A stretch of DNA of 38,780 nucleotides, from the NCBI GenBank assembly GCA_018263175.1, contig JADFDB010000008.1, positions 1 through 38,780 on the forward strand, read 5' to 3'. Below the pieces are notes generated by a model, which saw nothing but the letters and a program-made list of their open reading frames with translations, was not told the DNA's origin and ran no database searches. Positions 8,782 through 18,007 of this stretch are shown here, piece after piece. The position numbers and the translations under genes are program-made. Source of the stretch: Spirochaetota bacterium (GTDB taxonomy: Bacteria > Spirochaetota > UBA4802 > UBA5368). Positions within the stretch are counted from its first letter, which is position 1. Each line of letters starts with the position of its first letter.

Positions 8782-11163
8782 TTACAGTTCGAACTCGGTG
8801 CGGCTGATGATCTCATCCTGGGCGATCTCGGAAAGGCCCGTAAACTCGGCCGAATAACCGCTCACGCGTACCACAAGGTCGCGGTGCTTTTCGGGCTCGC
8901 GCTGCGCTTCGCGCAGTGTTTCGCTTTCGAGCATGTTGAACTGCACCTGCACGCCGCCCCTGCCGAAATAGGCCCGGATGAGCGAGGAGAGGTTCTCGTT
9001 CGAGATCTTCTTCCCCTGGAAGCGCATGTTTAGATTGACACCGTTATATGCTTTTATAAGCGGGAGCTTCGTCGCCGAGTTCATGAGCGCGGTCGGCCCC
9101 GAAACCGCGTTTCCCGTGGTCGGGGTGATGCCATTGCCGAGCACGTCGCCCGCATAGCGGCCGTCGGACGTCGCCCCGGTGAACGCGCCGAAGCTTATAT
9201 GAAAGCCCACCGAGAAGATTCCCGGCCAGAACCTTCCGCCGCGGAAATTCGGGTGACCCGCAACAACGTCGCAGTAATGCTCCATCACCTTCGCCGCCAT
9301 GGCGTCGACGTCGTCGTGGTCGTTGCCGTACTTGGGAACGCGGTGCAGAAAGTAGGCCCGTTTGTCGTCGACGTCCTGCCAGTCGTCGGAAAGCCATGCC
9401 GCGAGGTCGCCGACGGTAAATTTATTTTCGTCGAACACCGCGGTCTTCACGGCATACAGGCTGTCGGCCACGTTCGCGAAGCCCATCATCTGTACGCCGG
9501 TCGAGTTGTACACCGCGCCGCCGCGCGTGAGGTCCAGCCCCTTCTCGAGGCAGCCATCGATCATCGCCGAGGCGAAGGGCGACGGCACCTTTTCGGCAAT
9601 GGACCTGTCGAGGATCTCCATCCCCCGCGTCATCTGCCGCATGAAATGGCGCATCTGTGCGTCGTAGGCCTTCCATACGTCGTCGAACGAGGTGAATTCC
9701 GAGGGCTCGCCGGTCTCTATGCCGGTGCGATACCCGAAAACGTTGTCGATGCCGTTGGAGAGCGCGAGCTCCACGCACTTGATGCCGTTAAACTGCACCG
9801 CGAAGGTCGAGCCGAAGCTCTTTCCCTGGGCGTTGGCCTCCAGACAGCCGACCACGCCGTAATCGCGCGCGTCCTCGACCGTATGCCCCGCATCGACGAG
9901 CGAGCGCACGACCGCCTCGTCGTTGAAGAAGTGCATGAGCACCCCGTCGCGCGCATATTCGACCGCCCGGTTAAAAAATTCCGGCGGCGGATTCTTCGAC
10001 AGGCGCACGCCAAAATTGGGCTGCACCGTACGAACGTCAGCGTAGGCATCGAGCCCTATGTAGCTCAGCTCGTTAGTCGCGTCGGCGCCGTCCGGACCCA
10101 TGCCGCCCACGGTCACGTTCTGCGTGGTCTTGCCCTCGGTGCCCTCGCCGCCCGGAATGAAGGCCTCCTCGAGCACGTTCCAGATTTCGTTGGTCTTGAT
10201 AAAGAGAAGGGCCATGAGCTCGCGCGCCTTTTCGGGCGTGATGCGTCCCGCCGCGACATCGGCCTTGTAATACGGGTAGAGCACCTGGTCGATCCTTCCG
10301 AGCGAAATGGAATTCCCTCCGGACTCTATCTGAGAAATAAGGTGGATGAAATACACCGACTGCATCGCCTCGTGGAAGCTTTCGGCCGGATGTTCGGGCA
10401 CCCTCCCACAGACGCGGGCGATCTCGCGGAGCTCCGCCGCGCGTGCGGCATCGCGCTCTTTTTTGGCCTGAGCGAGCGCCGTGGCCGCGTAACGGCGCGC
10501 AAAGGATATGGCCGCGTCGCACGAGCGTATCATCGCGTCGTACAGAAGGCCCCTGTCTCCATCCCTTTCGGCAGGCGACAGACGCTCGAGCGCCGCTTTC
10601 GCGTCCTCAATAACGCCTTTGAGTCCCTTCGCGAGTACCCTCGAATGGTTCATGGTGAAATGCCCGATGCCGTAGGTGATCTCGAGCATCATCGTGAAGA
10701 TGTACTTGTCCATGTCCGTTGAGATGTCCTCAGGCAGCAACTCCTCGAGGCGGTTCTCCACGGTCTTCCCCTGCCAGAATGGGAGGATCTTCCCAGCGAG
10801 TTCCTCCTTCTCCTTTGCGGTGATGAGCGCGCGCTGCAGCACGCGGATGTCGAAGTTCTCGAGGTCGCCCTCGATCCAGCGCGACTTGTTTTCCGGGAAG
10901 AGCGGCGCTCCCTTCAGCTTCGAGGTGCGGCATCCGACGATGAGCTCGCCGTCGCGGATGATAACGCTGATCTTGTTCAGGATATGCTCAAGCGCGAGGC
11001 TCATGCGGCTCAGCGGATGCTTCTCCCAGTGCAGCTTCATCGACTCGGTGAGATAGCGGGCCCGTTCGATGCAGACCTCCTGGTGCGCGTCGATGATTTG
11101 CAGGCGAAGGCGCTCCACGCGGGAGGCCCCGACGGACGTACGTACTGCGTGCTGCGTATTCAT
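8782..11163 (-). CDS. Glycyl radical enzyme (PFL/dehydratase/decarboxylase superfamily), substrate unknown
   Basis: 793 aa; thiyl-radical motif DYGVVGCLEANAQGKSFG and C-terminal glycyl radical motif RVSGYSAEFTGLSEIAQDEIISRTEFEL. Confidence 0.95.
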   Translation of the reverse strand: MNTQHAVRTSVGASRVERLRLQIIDAHQEVCIERARYLTESMKLHWEKHPLSRMSLALEHILNKISVIIRDGELIVGCRTSKLKGAPLFPENKSRWIEGDLENFDIRVLQRALITAKEKEELAGKILPFWQGKTVENRLEELLPEDISTDMDKYIFTMMLEITYGIGHFTMNHSRVLAKGLKGVIEDAKAALERLSPAERDGDRGLLYDAMIRSCDAAISFARRYAATALAQAKKERDAARAAELREIARVCGRVPEHPAESFHEAMQSVYFIHLISQIESGGNSISLGRIDQVLYPYYKADVAAGRITPEKARELMALLFIKTNEIWNVLEEAFIPGGEGTEGKTTQNVTVGGMGPDGADATNELSYIGLDAYADVRTVQPNFGVRLSKNPPPEFFNRAVEYARDGVLMHFFNDEAVVRSLVDAGHTVEDARDYGVVGCLEANAQGKSFGSTFAVQFNGIKCVELALSNGIDNVFGYRTGIETGEPSEFTSFDDVWKAYDAQMRHFMRQMTRGMEILDRSIAEKVPSPFASAMIDGCLEKGLDLTRGGAVYNSTGVQMMGFANVADSLYAVKTAVFDENKFTVGDLAAWLSDDWQDVDDKRAYFLHRVPKYGNDHDDVDAMAAKVMEHYCDVVAGHPNFRGGRFWPGIFSVGFHISFGAFTGATSDGRYAGDVLGNGITPTTGNAVSGPTALMNSATKLPLIKAYNGVNLNMRFQGKKISNENLSSLIRAYFGRGGVQVQFNMLESETLREAQREPEKHRDLVVRVSGYSAEFTGLSEIAQDEIISRTEFEL

Positions 11164-11282
11164 ACAAGCCTCCTGTTCGTCGATGGTGGTGCGAACAGGC
11201 CGGGGGGATCGGTTCTCTATGGTCGGCGAAGGGCCTGCCCGTACTGTTACAATACGGTGATAATCACGGAAATACCACCTTT

Positions 11283-12113
11283 TTATACTTTTATGTCCAT
11301 GTGCTTCACGAGTATCGCGTCCCTGAGCCCCCGCGGCAGATAGTTGTTCAGCCAGAGAAAGAAGGTGCTCATAAAGTCAACCTGGTTGAATATCGCGGGT
11401 TTGTCCGTTTTAACGATCTTGAGAATTTTTTTAGCCGCGGCCTCGGGAGTGGGTGCGGTCTTGATGAGCTCGTCGTCGCGGGCGATGAAGCGCCGCGCGC
11501 GATCGCGGTAGGGCGAACCCTCCGGGGGAAGCACGTGAATCTTGGCGGCGAAGGTGGTGGACACCTGGGCCGGTTCGATCAGCGCCACCCGGATTCCGAA
11601 CGGGTCGACCTCGTAGCGAAGCGAACACATGAGGCCCGTAATGGCGAACTTACTCGCCGAATAGATCGACTCGAATGGAAAGGGGATGCGCCCGACGAGC
11701 GAGGACATGGCGATAAGCTTCCCCTTGCGCCGCTCACGCATCGAAGGAAGAAAGGCCTGGAATATGGCCGAAGCCCCGATAACGTTGATCTCGAGACATT
11801 TGAGTGCCTTCTCGAGATCAGCCTCTTCGAAGGGACTGAAGAAGCCTATTCCCACATTTGAAAGCACCGTGTCAACGCGGCCGAAGCGCTCGAGCACGCG
11901 GCTGCGAAAACGCAGAATACCCTTGCGGTCGGTAATATCGAGCGCCTCGAGATAATGGTCCCCGCCGATCGCGGCGAGCTCCTTTTCGAGCGACGCGATC
12001 CCCTTCTTATCGACATCGAACCCGGCGACGCTGTCCCCCGCCGCGGCGAGCATCTTCGCCACCTCGCGCCCCATTCCATCGCCCAGTCCCGTTATGACCA
12101 CCACCTGTTTCAT
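11283..12113 (-). CDS. Short-chain dehydrogenase/reductase
   Basis: 276 aa; VVITGLGDGMGREVAKML, LSNVGIGFF, SSLVGRIPFPFESIYSASKFAITGL (YxxxK). Confidence 0.93.
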   Translation of the reverse strand: MKQVVVITGLGDGMGREVAKMLAAAGDSVAGFDVDKKGIASLEKELAAIGGDHYLEALDITDRKGILRFRSRVLERFGRVDTVLSNVGIGFFSPFEEADLEKALKCLEINVIGASAIFQAFLPSMRERRKGKLIAMSSLVGRIPFPFESIYSASKFAITGLMCSLRYEVDPFGIRVALIEPAQVSTTFAAKIHVLPPEGSPYRDRARRFIARDDELIKTAPTPEAAAKKILKIVKTDKPAIFNQVDFMSTFFLWLNNYLPRGLRDAILVKHMDIKV

Positions 12114-12217
12114 TTCACGCCCTCCTCTTTATCCACCGCTGTATTTGTTCGGTATGTCGTGCATACCTCCGACGACAGCCCCGCCGATGCGGGGATAATA
12201 ACAAGCATTGAGATGCA

Positions 12218-13207
12218 TTATTTCTGCGCACGATACCACTCGCCCATCTGCCTCATGGACTCCCTGAAATCCGGATAGAGCATTTTGTACCCCGCCGCCT
12301 TGAGCTTCACATTGTCCACAACGTAGTCATCGTACAGATAGTTTACCGCGTCGTATTCTAAATCGGGGATGCTCCCTTTCCGCGCCGCCTTCGCCCCGTC
12401 GATCTTCGCGGCGATCTTCACCAGCCACAGGGGCAGATGCAGTTTCGGCGGTCTGGTGCCAAACGTCTTCGAGGCGAGAACGAGCGCCTCCTCGAGCGAG
12501 GGGTAGTAGTCCTCGGCGATGTTATAGGCCTGACCCACGGCCGAATCGAGATACGAGAGATGGTCCACCGCGCCCGCCACGTCCTCGGCGCGGATGTTTG
12601 AGAGGAGCTGTTTGCCGCCTCCCGGAATCGCCCCGATGTTCGTCGGGCGTGAGAAGGCCTTGCCGGCGCCGTCGTTGCAGCGCGGCCCGTAGACCGTGCA
12701 GGGCCGCGTGATGATGGCGGGAAGACCCTCCTTTATCCTGCGCCATACGACGTCCTCCCCGTCGCGCTTGCTGCGGCCGTATGAATCGGCCGGATCACGC
12801 GGTCCATCCTCAATGAAGGGTGTTCCCTTATAATAACCGTAGACGCTGGTGGAGCCCACGTGTACGTACCGTTTGACGCCGTTCTGCAGCGCAAGGCCGG
12901 TGATGCGCTCGACCCCCAGCACGTTGGTGGGATGGAGTTTTTCGTATGGCGTGGAAAAATTGCAGATGGCGCCGAGATGGAAGACGCGGTCAACGCCGCC
13001 CTCGAAGAGCTCGGGAAGCGTTTCGGGCTTCGTGAGGTCGGCGGGGACATATTCCACGCCGAGGCGGTCGAAGAACGATGTGTCCTTCCGGGGCCGCGCC
13101 GTCGCCCGCACGCGCACGCCCTTCTTCACCAGGTACTCGACCAGATGGCTTCCCATAAAACCGGCCGCGCCGGTCACCAGCGTGATCCCGTTGAATTGCA
13201 TATCCAT
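12218..13207 (-). CDS. NAD-dependent epimerase/dehydratase (extended SDR, 3-beta-HSD-like)
   Basis: 329 aa; ITLVTGAAGFMGSHLVEYLVKKG, VHVGSTSVYG, DSYGRSKRDGE (YxxxK). Confidence 0.9.
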   Translation of the reverse strand: MDMQFNGITLVTGAAGFMGSHLVEYLVKKGVRVRATARPRKDTSFFDRLGVEYVPADLTKPETLPELFEGGVDRVFHLGAICNFSTPYEKLHPTNVLGVERITGLALQNGVKRYVHVGSTSVYGYYKGTPFIEDGPRDPADSYGRSKRDGEDVVWRRIKEGLPAIITRPCTVYGPRCNDGAGKAFSRPTNIGAIPGGGKQLLSNIRAEDVAGAVDHLSYLDSAVGQAYNIAEDYYPSLEEALVLASKTFGTRPPKLHLPLWLVKIAAKIDGAKAARKGSIPDLEYDAVNYLYDDYVVDNVKLKAAGYKMLYPDFRESMRQMGEWYRAQK

Positions 13208-13322
13208 GCCCTCTTATATCGAATAATCTTGTTGCGAATCCTGGAGATACCAAGTTTGTCCCGGCCTGTGGCAGGGAAAACCGGCATCTTCCTGCGTTAT
13301 GCTCCAACTTCAATATACGCGC

Positions 13323-13889
13323 TTAGCTGATCACTGCACCTCGACGCCACTCCAGCTCTTCTTCGCCGCATCGCGCGATTTCATCCCTCGCATTGACGAG
13401 CCAGTCGAGATAGGTTTTGTTCAGGTTGAGGCCCATTTCGGCCATGAGGCGCACATAAACACCGTAGCCTTCCCATCGGGGCACGTTTTTCTGCCGCCGC
13501 TCCATCTGTTCCCGGTAAAAGGCGATCTGTTCGTCGATAATCCGAAGGGCGCTTTCGCGGTCGCTGAAGCCGAAAAAGATGAACCGCATCAGAAAGGGGT
13601 CCCTGAGGAACATCTGCCGCTCGGGCGAACTCTCTATCCACTCCTGGAAGGCGGCACGGCCGGCTTCGGTGATCGAGTAAAGCTTTTTATGAGGGCCCCC
13701 GTCCTCGGATGGCGCAAGCTCTACCATTGCAATAAATCCCTCCTCCTCCAGGGACCTGAGGCCGGGGTATATCTGGCCGTAGTTGACGGTCCACATGTTG
13801 CCGAAGTGCTTTTCAATATGCTCCTTGATGCTGTAGCCGTGCATATCCTTGTAGTGGAGCAACCCCAGAATGGCATTTTTAACCGACAT
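13323..13889 (-). CDS. PadR family transcriptional regulator
   Basis: Start at MSVKNAILGLLHYKDMHGYSIKEHIEKHFGNMWTVNYGQIYPGLRSLEEEGFI, typical PadR winged helix; C-terminal Vir-like helical domain. Confidence 0.9.
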   Translation of the reverse strand: MSVKNAILGLLHYKDMHGYSIKEHIEKHFGNMWTVNYGQIYPGLRSLEEEGFIAMVELAPSEDGGPHKKLYSITEAGRAAFQEWIESSPERQMFLRDPFLMRFIFFGFSDRESALRIIDEQIAFYREQMERRQKNVPRWEGYGVYVRLMAEMGLNLNKTYLDWLVNARDEIARCGEEELEWRRGAVIS

Positions 13890-14399
13890 TAAAGACAAAC
13901 CTCGACACTCATGATATAACAGAGTTGCTGCATAACCGGGAATCAAACCGGTTCTCCCCCGCCATAGGCGGGAGGAAGCCCATATCCGCAAGCCGTGAAA
14001 CAAGTCTATTAAAAATATATATATTAAAAGTATATAGCTGTCAACACATTAATTGTTGTGTGCAAAAAATTTTGCATCAGCCCGTCAGGCGACAGATCCG
14101 GCCCAAATTATTTCGCCAGGTAAACGCTTTGCCGGAAACTACAGGGCACATTTGAGCGGGGCAAATTATCCGGCGGACAATGGTGTACGCTAAAGCTGCT
14201 TGACAGATGTTTAATGCAGTGATATGCACTAAATTCAGCAAGTAGAACTTTCTACTTCTTATGATTTCATGCCGTATCGTTAATACGGCAGCCGCATCTT
14301 TTCTATCCGGTAAATGCCTGTTGAGTTTAAATCGAGAGAATTGGTCGCAAAACAGACCATTTCGCGAAAAATTCACCAATCAAAGGAAGAGAGAGGGGA

Positions 14400-15611
14400 A
14401 TGAAAATGAAAAAAATATTCGGCTACCTGTTGCTCGGGGCGGTAATTCTTCTGGCTCTCAGGTATTTCACCTATGCGCCGGAAAAGCGTGAATACATGCG
14501 GCGGTTCGTTGCATGGAACCTTTCGGACATAGGCGACTATGCCCGCTTCCCCTCGATCGAGGTGAAAAACGCGCCACCGGTGTTTCATTTCAAAAATGCC
14601 CTCCGGGAGGACCTGTTCGGCACACTCGAGTATGACGTATCGGGGAAAAAGGTGAAGACCAGCCTGGACGAACTCAACCGCACGCAGGAATCGACCGCCT
14701 TTATCGTAATCAAAGACGACGGCATCCTTTACGAAAAGTACTTCAACGGCTATGCCCGCGACTCGATCAATACCTCCTTTTCCTCCGCGAAATCCTTTAC
14801 GTCGGCGCTCGTGGGGATCGCCCTCGCCGAGGAAAAGATAAAAAGCCTGGACGACCACGTTATACGCTATCTTCCAGAGCTGAAGGGCCGGGGACTCGAC
14901 GGACTGACGCTGAGGCACCTCGTAACCATGGGTTCCGGGATACGCTACACCGCCCGCACTCTTTTCGGCACCGACATCGACCTGCCGTCCTCGGACATGC
15001 CAATGGTGTATTACTATCCCAACCTGCGCAACCTCGCGCTGTCGGTTCAGCCCAGCGGCAGGCCGGTGGGGAAGTTCTTCTATTATAATGATTTTCATCC
15101 GGTGCTGATGGGCATCATCCTGGAGCGGACGACCGGAATGTCCCCGGCCAAATATCTCGAGGAAAAGATATGGAAGCACCTGGGTATGGAATTCCCGGCC
15201 TCCTGGAGCGTGGACAGCGAAGAGCACAAGACCGTCAAGATGGAGAGCGGCCTCAACGCCCGGGCCATCGATTTCGCAAAGTTCGGGCGCCTCTATCTCG
15301 AGCGTGGACGCTGGAACGGAAAACAGATCGTGCCCGAGCGGTGGGTAATGGACTCCATACGGCCCGACCCCTCCGACACGCGTGAATGGCTAAATGACAA
15401 CAAGTTCAAGGAGAGAAACGGTTATTACGGTTACTGGTGGTGGGGCCTGAAACGCGAAAAGGGCCTCTATGATGCAATGGCCCGGGGCCATCTGGGACAG
15501 CTCATTTTTATCCGTCCCGACAAAAAGGTGATCATTGTTCGAAATGGAAAGAGCCGGGCAAGCGTCGACTGGTGGCCCGGTATATTTCAGCAAATAGCCG
15601 ATCGGCTCTGA
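14400..15611 (+). CDS. Serine hydrolase, beta-lactamase class C/EstB family, membrane-anchored
   Basis: 403 aa; N-terminal hydrophobic anchor, INTSFSSAKSFTSALVGIALAE (SxxK), YYNDFHPVLMGIILE, ARGHLGQLIFI. Confidence 0.88.
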   Translation: MKMKKIFGYLLLGAVILLALRYFTYAPEKREYMRRFVAWNLSDIGDYARFPSIEVKNAPPVFHFKNALREDLFGTLEYDVSGKKVKTSLDELNRTQESTAFIVIKDDGILYEKYFNGYARDSINTSFSSAKSFTSALVGIALAEEKIKSLDDHVIRYLPELKGRGLDGLTLRHLVTMGSGIRYTARTLFGTDIDLPSSDMPMVYYYPNLRNLALSVQPSGRPVGKFFYYNDFHPVLMGIILERTTGMSPAKYLEEKIWKHLGMEFPASWSVDSEEHKTVKMESGLNARAIDFAKFGRLYLERGRWNGKQIVPERWVMDSIRPDPSDTREWLNDNKFKERNGYYGYWWWGLKREKGLYDAMARGHLGQLIFIRPDKKVIIVRNGKSRASVDWWPGIFQQIADRL

Positions 15612-15681
15612 GCCCGGCGCGCGCCCCGGGAAACGGTGCGCGCGGCATCCTCAGCCATCGCCTGTTTTAAGCGCATATCGT

Positions 15682-15710
15682 AAAAGGCCCCGGTAAGGGA
15701 CTTTTTACCG
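15682..15710. terminator. Imperfect hairpin between convergent genes, possible bidirectional terminator
   Basis: GTAAAAGGCCC-CGGTAA-GGGACTTTTTAC, one bulge and one G-T pair; lies between the (+) serine hydrolase stop and the (-) CooC-like stop. Confidence 0.4.
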
Positions 15711-15711
15711 C

Positions 15712-16482
15712 TCAGATACCCCACGCGCGCAGACATCCCTTCATCGCCTCGAGCGCAGATGAGCCCTCGAGCTCGAAGACGGTCCCCCCCCGGACATCGT
15801 GCTCGCGAAGCGCCACGTCCTCCGGCACCCGCCCGAGAAGGCGGAGCCCCTCCGGTATGCGCGATCCCCCGGAGCCCCCGGCGACCGCCGCGCGGTTCTG
15901 AATGAATCCGGCGTTCTTGAATCGCACGGCCTCCCGCGCCACGTCGAGGAGCGTCTTCGCCACGGCCATGCCGCGCGCCGATTCGTCCGAAACGATCAAA
16001 AAATGCGTAACGCGCTCCATGACGCGGCGGTTGATCTGCTCGACTCCGGCCTCGCCGTCGATGACCACATAGTCGAAGTTGTCGGCGATCGAGGCGATGA
16101 TATCCTTCAGGAGATCATTCACCCGACAGTAACAGCCCTCTTTTTCAGGGCGTCCTATGGCCAGAAACGCGAGGCGGCCCCGCTCCTCGAGCGCACCGAA
16201 CAGCCGGTAATCGAGGCTCGCCACGACTTCGGCCATGTCCCCGCCCGTGCCCGCCTCCACTTCCCCGATGAAACGGGTGCGCACGTCATCGACCGTTATG
16301 CGCGGAATAAATCCCAGCGAGGCGGCGAGACCGGCCGCGGGATCGGCGTCGATGGCGAGTACCCGCGCCTCCGCTCTCTCGAGAAGAAGCCGGGTCAGAA
16401 AGGCGCTGACCGTGGTCTTACCCGCTCCGCCCTTTCCGCACACGGCAATCACCACCGCCGGTCCCTTCGTGTCATCGTGCAT
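15712..16482 (-). CDS. CooC/AcsF-like P-loop ATPase (nickel-insertion accessory family)
   Basis: Start at MHDDTKGPAVVIAVCGKGGAGKTTVSAFL (deviant Walker A); IDADPAAGLAASLG; GRPEKEGCYCRVNDLLKDII with the CxC of CooC-type proteins; start overlaps the upstream stop. Confidence 0.85.
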   Translation of the reverse strand: MHDDTKGPAVVIAVCGKGGAGKTTVSAFLTRLLLERAEARVLAIDADPAAGLAASLGFIPRITVDDVRTRFIGEVEAGTGGDMAEVVASLDYRLFGALEERGRLAFLAIGRPEKEGCYCRVNDLLKDIIASIADNFDYVVIDGEAGVEQINRRVMERVTHFLIVSDESARGMAVAKTLLDVAREAVRFKNAGFIQNRAAVAGGSGGSRIPEGLRLLGRVPEDVALREHDVRGGTVFELEGSSALEAMKGCLRAWGI

Positions 16483-17212
16483 GGGGTTTATCCTTCGTGA
16501 GCACGTCGCGAAGCGCCCGCAGTCCGTCCACTTCGCCGCACACACCGGCATAGTCGCAGCCATTGCAATCGAAGCTCATTTCCTCCGACATCCTGTTCAT
16601 GGCCGAAATGAGCTTCGCCGCCCGCTCGCCGATCCGGCGAAGCATGGACACACGCGCGGACGTCGAGGTAACGAAGAGCAGTTCGACGGAGGTGATGTAT
16701 AGGTTCGAACGATACAGCTTCATGACCGCGGCCCCGAGGTTCGCAAGGCCCAGTCCCTTCCCCACGGCAAAGAGGCTCACCCTGCTCCATTCCCTCAGGT
16801 ACTGCGACGCGGCCCTCATCATGTAACCGTCCAGGCCCAGGCCGTGGCGCATGCGCTCGATCTCCCGGTGACGCTCGTAACAGTTGGCTTCATCGAAACC
16901 CGTTACGCCGAGCAGGACCACCTTCCCGAATGGAAGCGTTCCCCCCGCCGCCTCACCCAGGTCCGGGCCGGCGACCGAAACGATACCGTCGCGCACCAGG
17001 CTTCGGTCATTCGTCCACGTCAGAAACGAAACCGACTCGAGCCCAGGGGCGCCGAGCTCGAGCGCGGTGTCACATTTCATTACAATAGAACCCTTCTTCC
17101 CCGGCGGCCAGGCCGCATGGTCCGCTGAGCGGTATTCGCGATAGGAGGGTTCCGAGCGGGCTTCCTCAATAAAAGTCCTCAGCTCGACCATGATTTCCGT
17201 AAAAAGCTCCAC
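16472..17212 (-). CDS. Acetyl-CoA synthase beta-subunit (CdhC/AcsB)-like protein, short form
   Basis: 246 aa; VSVAGPDLGEAAGGTLPFGKVVLLGVTGFDE..YERHREIERM...LREWSRVSLFAVGKGLGLANLGAAVMKLYRS...VELLFVT resembles the ACS middle domain (VIGPDID..PGGRLPLGIIVDIYG...); ends with CNGCDYAGVC. Confidence 0.7.
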   Translation of the reverse strand: MELFTEIMVELRTFIEEARSEPSYREYRSADHAAWPPGKKGSIVMKCDTALELGAPGLESVSFLTWTNDRSLVRDGIVSVAGPDLGEAAGGTLPFGKVVLLGVTGFDEANCYERHREIERMRHGLGLDGYMMRAASQYLREWSRVSLFAVGKGLGLANLGAAVMKLYRSNLYITSVELLFVTSTSARVSMLRRIGERAAKLISAMNRMSEEMSFDCNGCDYAGVCGEVDGLRALRDVLTKDKPHAR

Positions 17213-17218
17213 GAAGCG

Positions 17219-18007
17219 TCAGCCTTCCACAGCGCCCATAAGCGCGTCCATCGCGATGAGCGCCGCGCCGAGCGCCCCATTTATCTGCGGATCCTCGATC
17301 TCGAGGAGCGAACAGCCAAGCGCCGCGCCGAGCGCCGCGAACATTCCTCGATTGCGCGCCACGCCGCCCGACATCACCACGGCCTCTTCCACGCCGATGC
17401 CCCGCGCGAGCGAGGCCGCCCGGCGGGCCACCGCGTGGTGCAGCGCGTTGACGATATCGGCCGTCTCCCTGCCCTCGTTTACGAGCGAAATTATCTCGGT
17501 CTCGGCGAAGATCACGCACTGATTGGAGAGGGTCAGCCTTTCGGTTGACCTCGCGGCGAGGTCCCCCAGCTCCTCGAGCGGCACCTCGAGCGCCTCGGCG
17601 ATGACCTCGAGGAATCGTCCCGTGCCCGAGGCGCACTTATCGTTATACGAATATTGAATCACCCGGCCGTCCGCGTTCATTCGTATGGCCTTGGCGTCCT
17701 GGCCGCCGATGTCGATGACGGTCCGCGCCGCGGGTGCCTTCCACAGCACGCCGCGCGCGTGGCAGGCGATCTCCGACTCTATAGCCTGCGCGAACGGTAT
17801 CCTCGCACGCCCGTACCCGGTGCCCACCGTGCGGTCGAGCCGCTCAATAGCCAGGCCGGCCCGGCCGAGCGCCGCGTCCATCGCCTCGACTGCCGACCTC
17901 TCCGGCGACGTTCCGCAGCGGACCACCGATCGTCCGGCGATCGCGCCGTCGGCGAGAATCACGACCTTTGCCGTAAGAGAGCCCACGTCGCAGCCCGCCG
18001 TTATCAT
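17219..18007 (-). CDS. BadF/BadG/BcrA/HgdC-family ATPase (activase) 2
   Basis: MITAGCDVGSLTAKVVILADG, TVIDIGGQDAKAIRM, NDKCASGTGRFLEVIA, NQCVIFAETEIISL, GGVARNRG. Confidence 0.93.
   Translation of the reverse strand: MITAGCDVGSLTAKVVILADGAIAGRSVVRCGTSPERSAVEAMDAALGRAGLAIERLDRTVGTGYGRARIPFAQAIESEIACHARGVLWKAPAARTVIDIGGQDAKAIRMNADGRVIQYSYNDKCASGTGRFLEVIAEALEVPLEELGDLAARSTERLTLSNQCVIFAETEIISLVNEGRETADIVNALHHAVARRAASLARGIGVEEAVVMSGGVARNRGMFAALGAALGCSLLEIEDPQINGALGAALIAMDALMGAVEG

Noticed and set aside
15712-17212. Genuine CODH/ACS (Wood-Ljungdahl) operon
   Set aside because: No CODH, corrinoid protein, methyltransferase or full-length ACS present; only a truncated ACS-like protein and a CooC-like ATPase.
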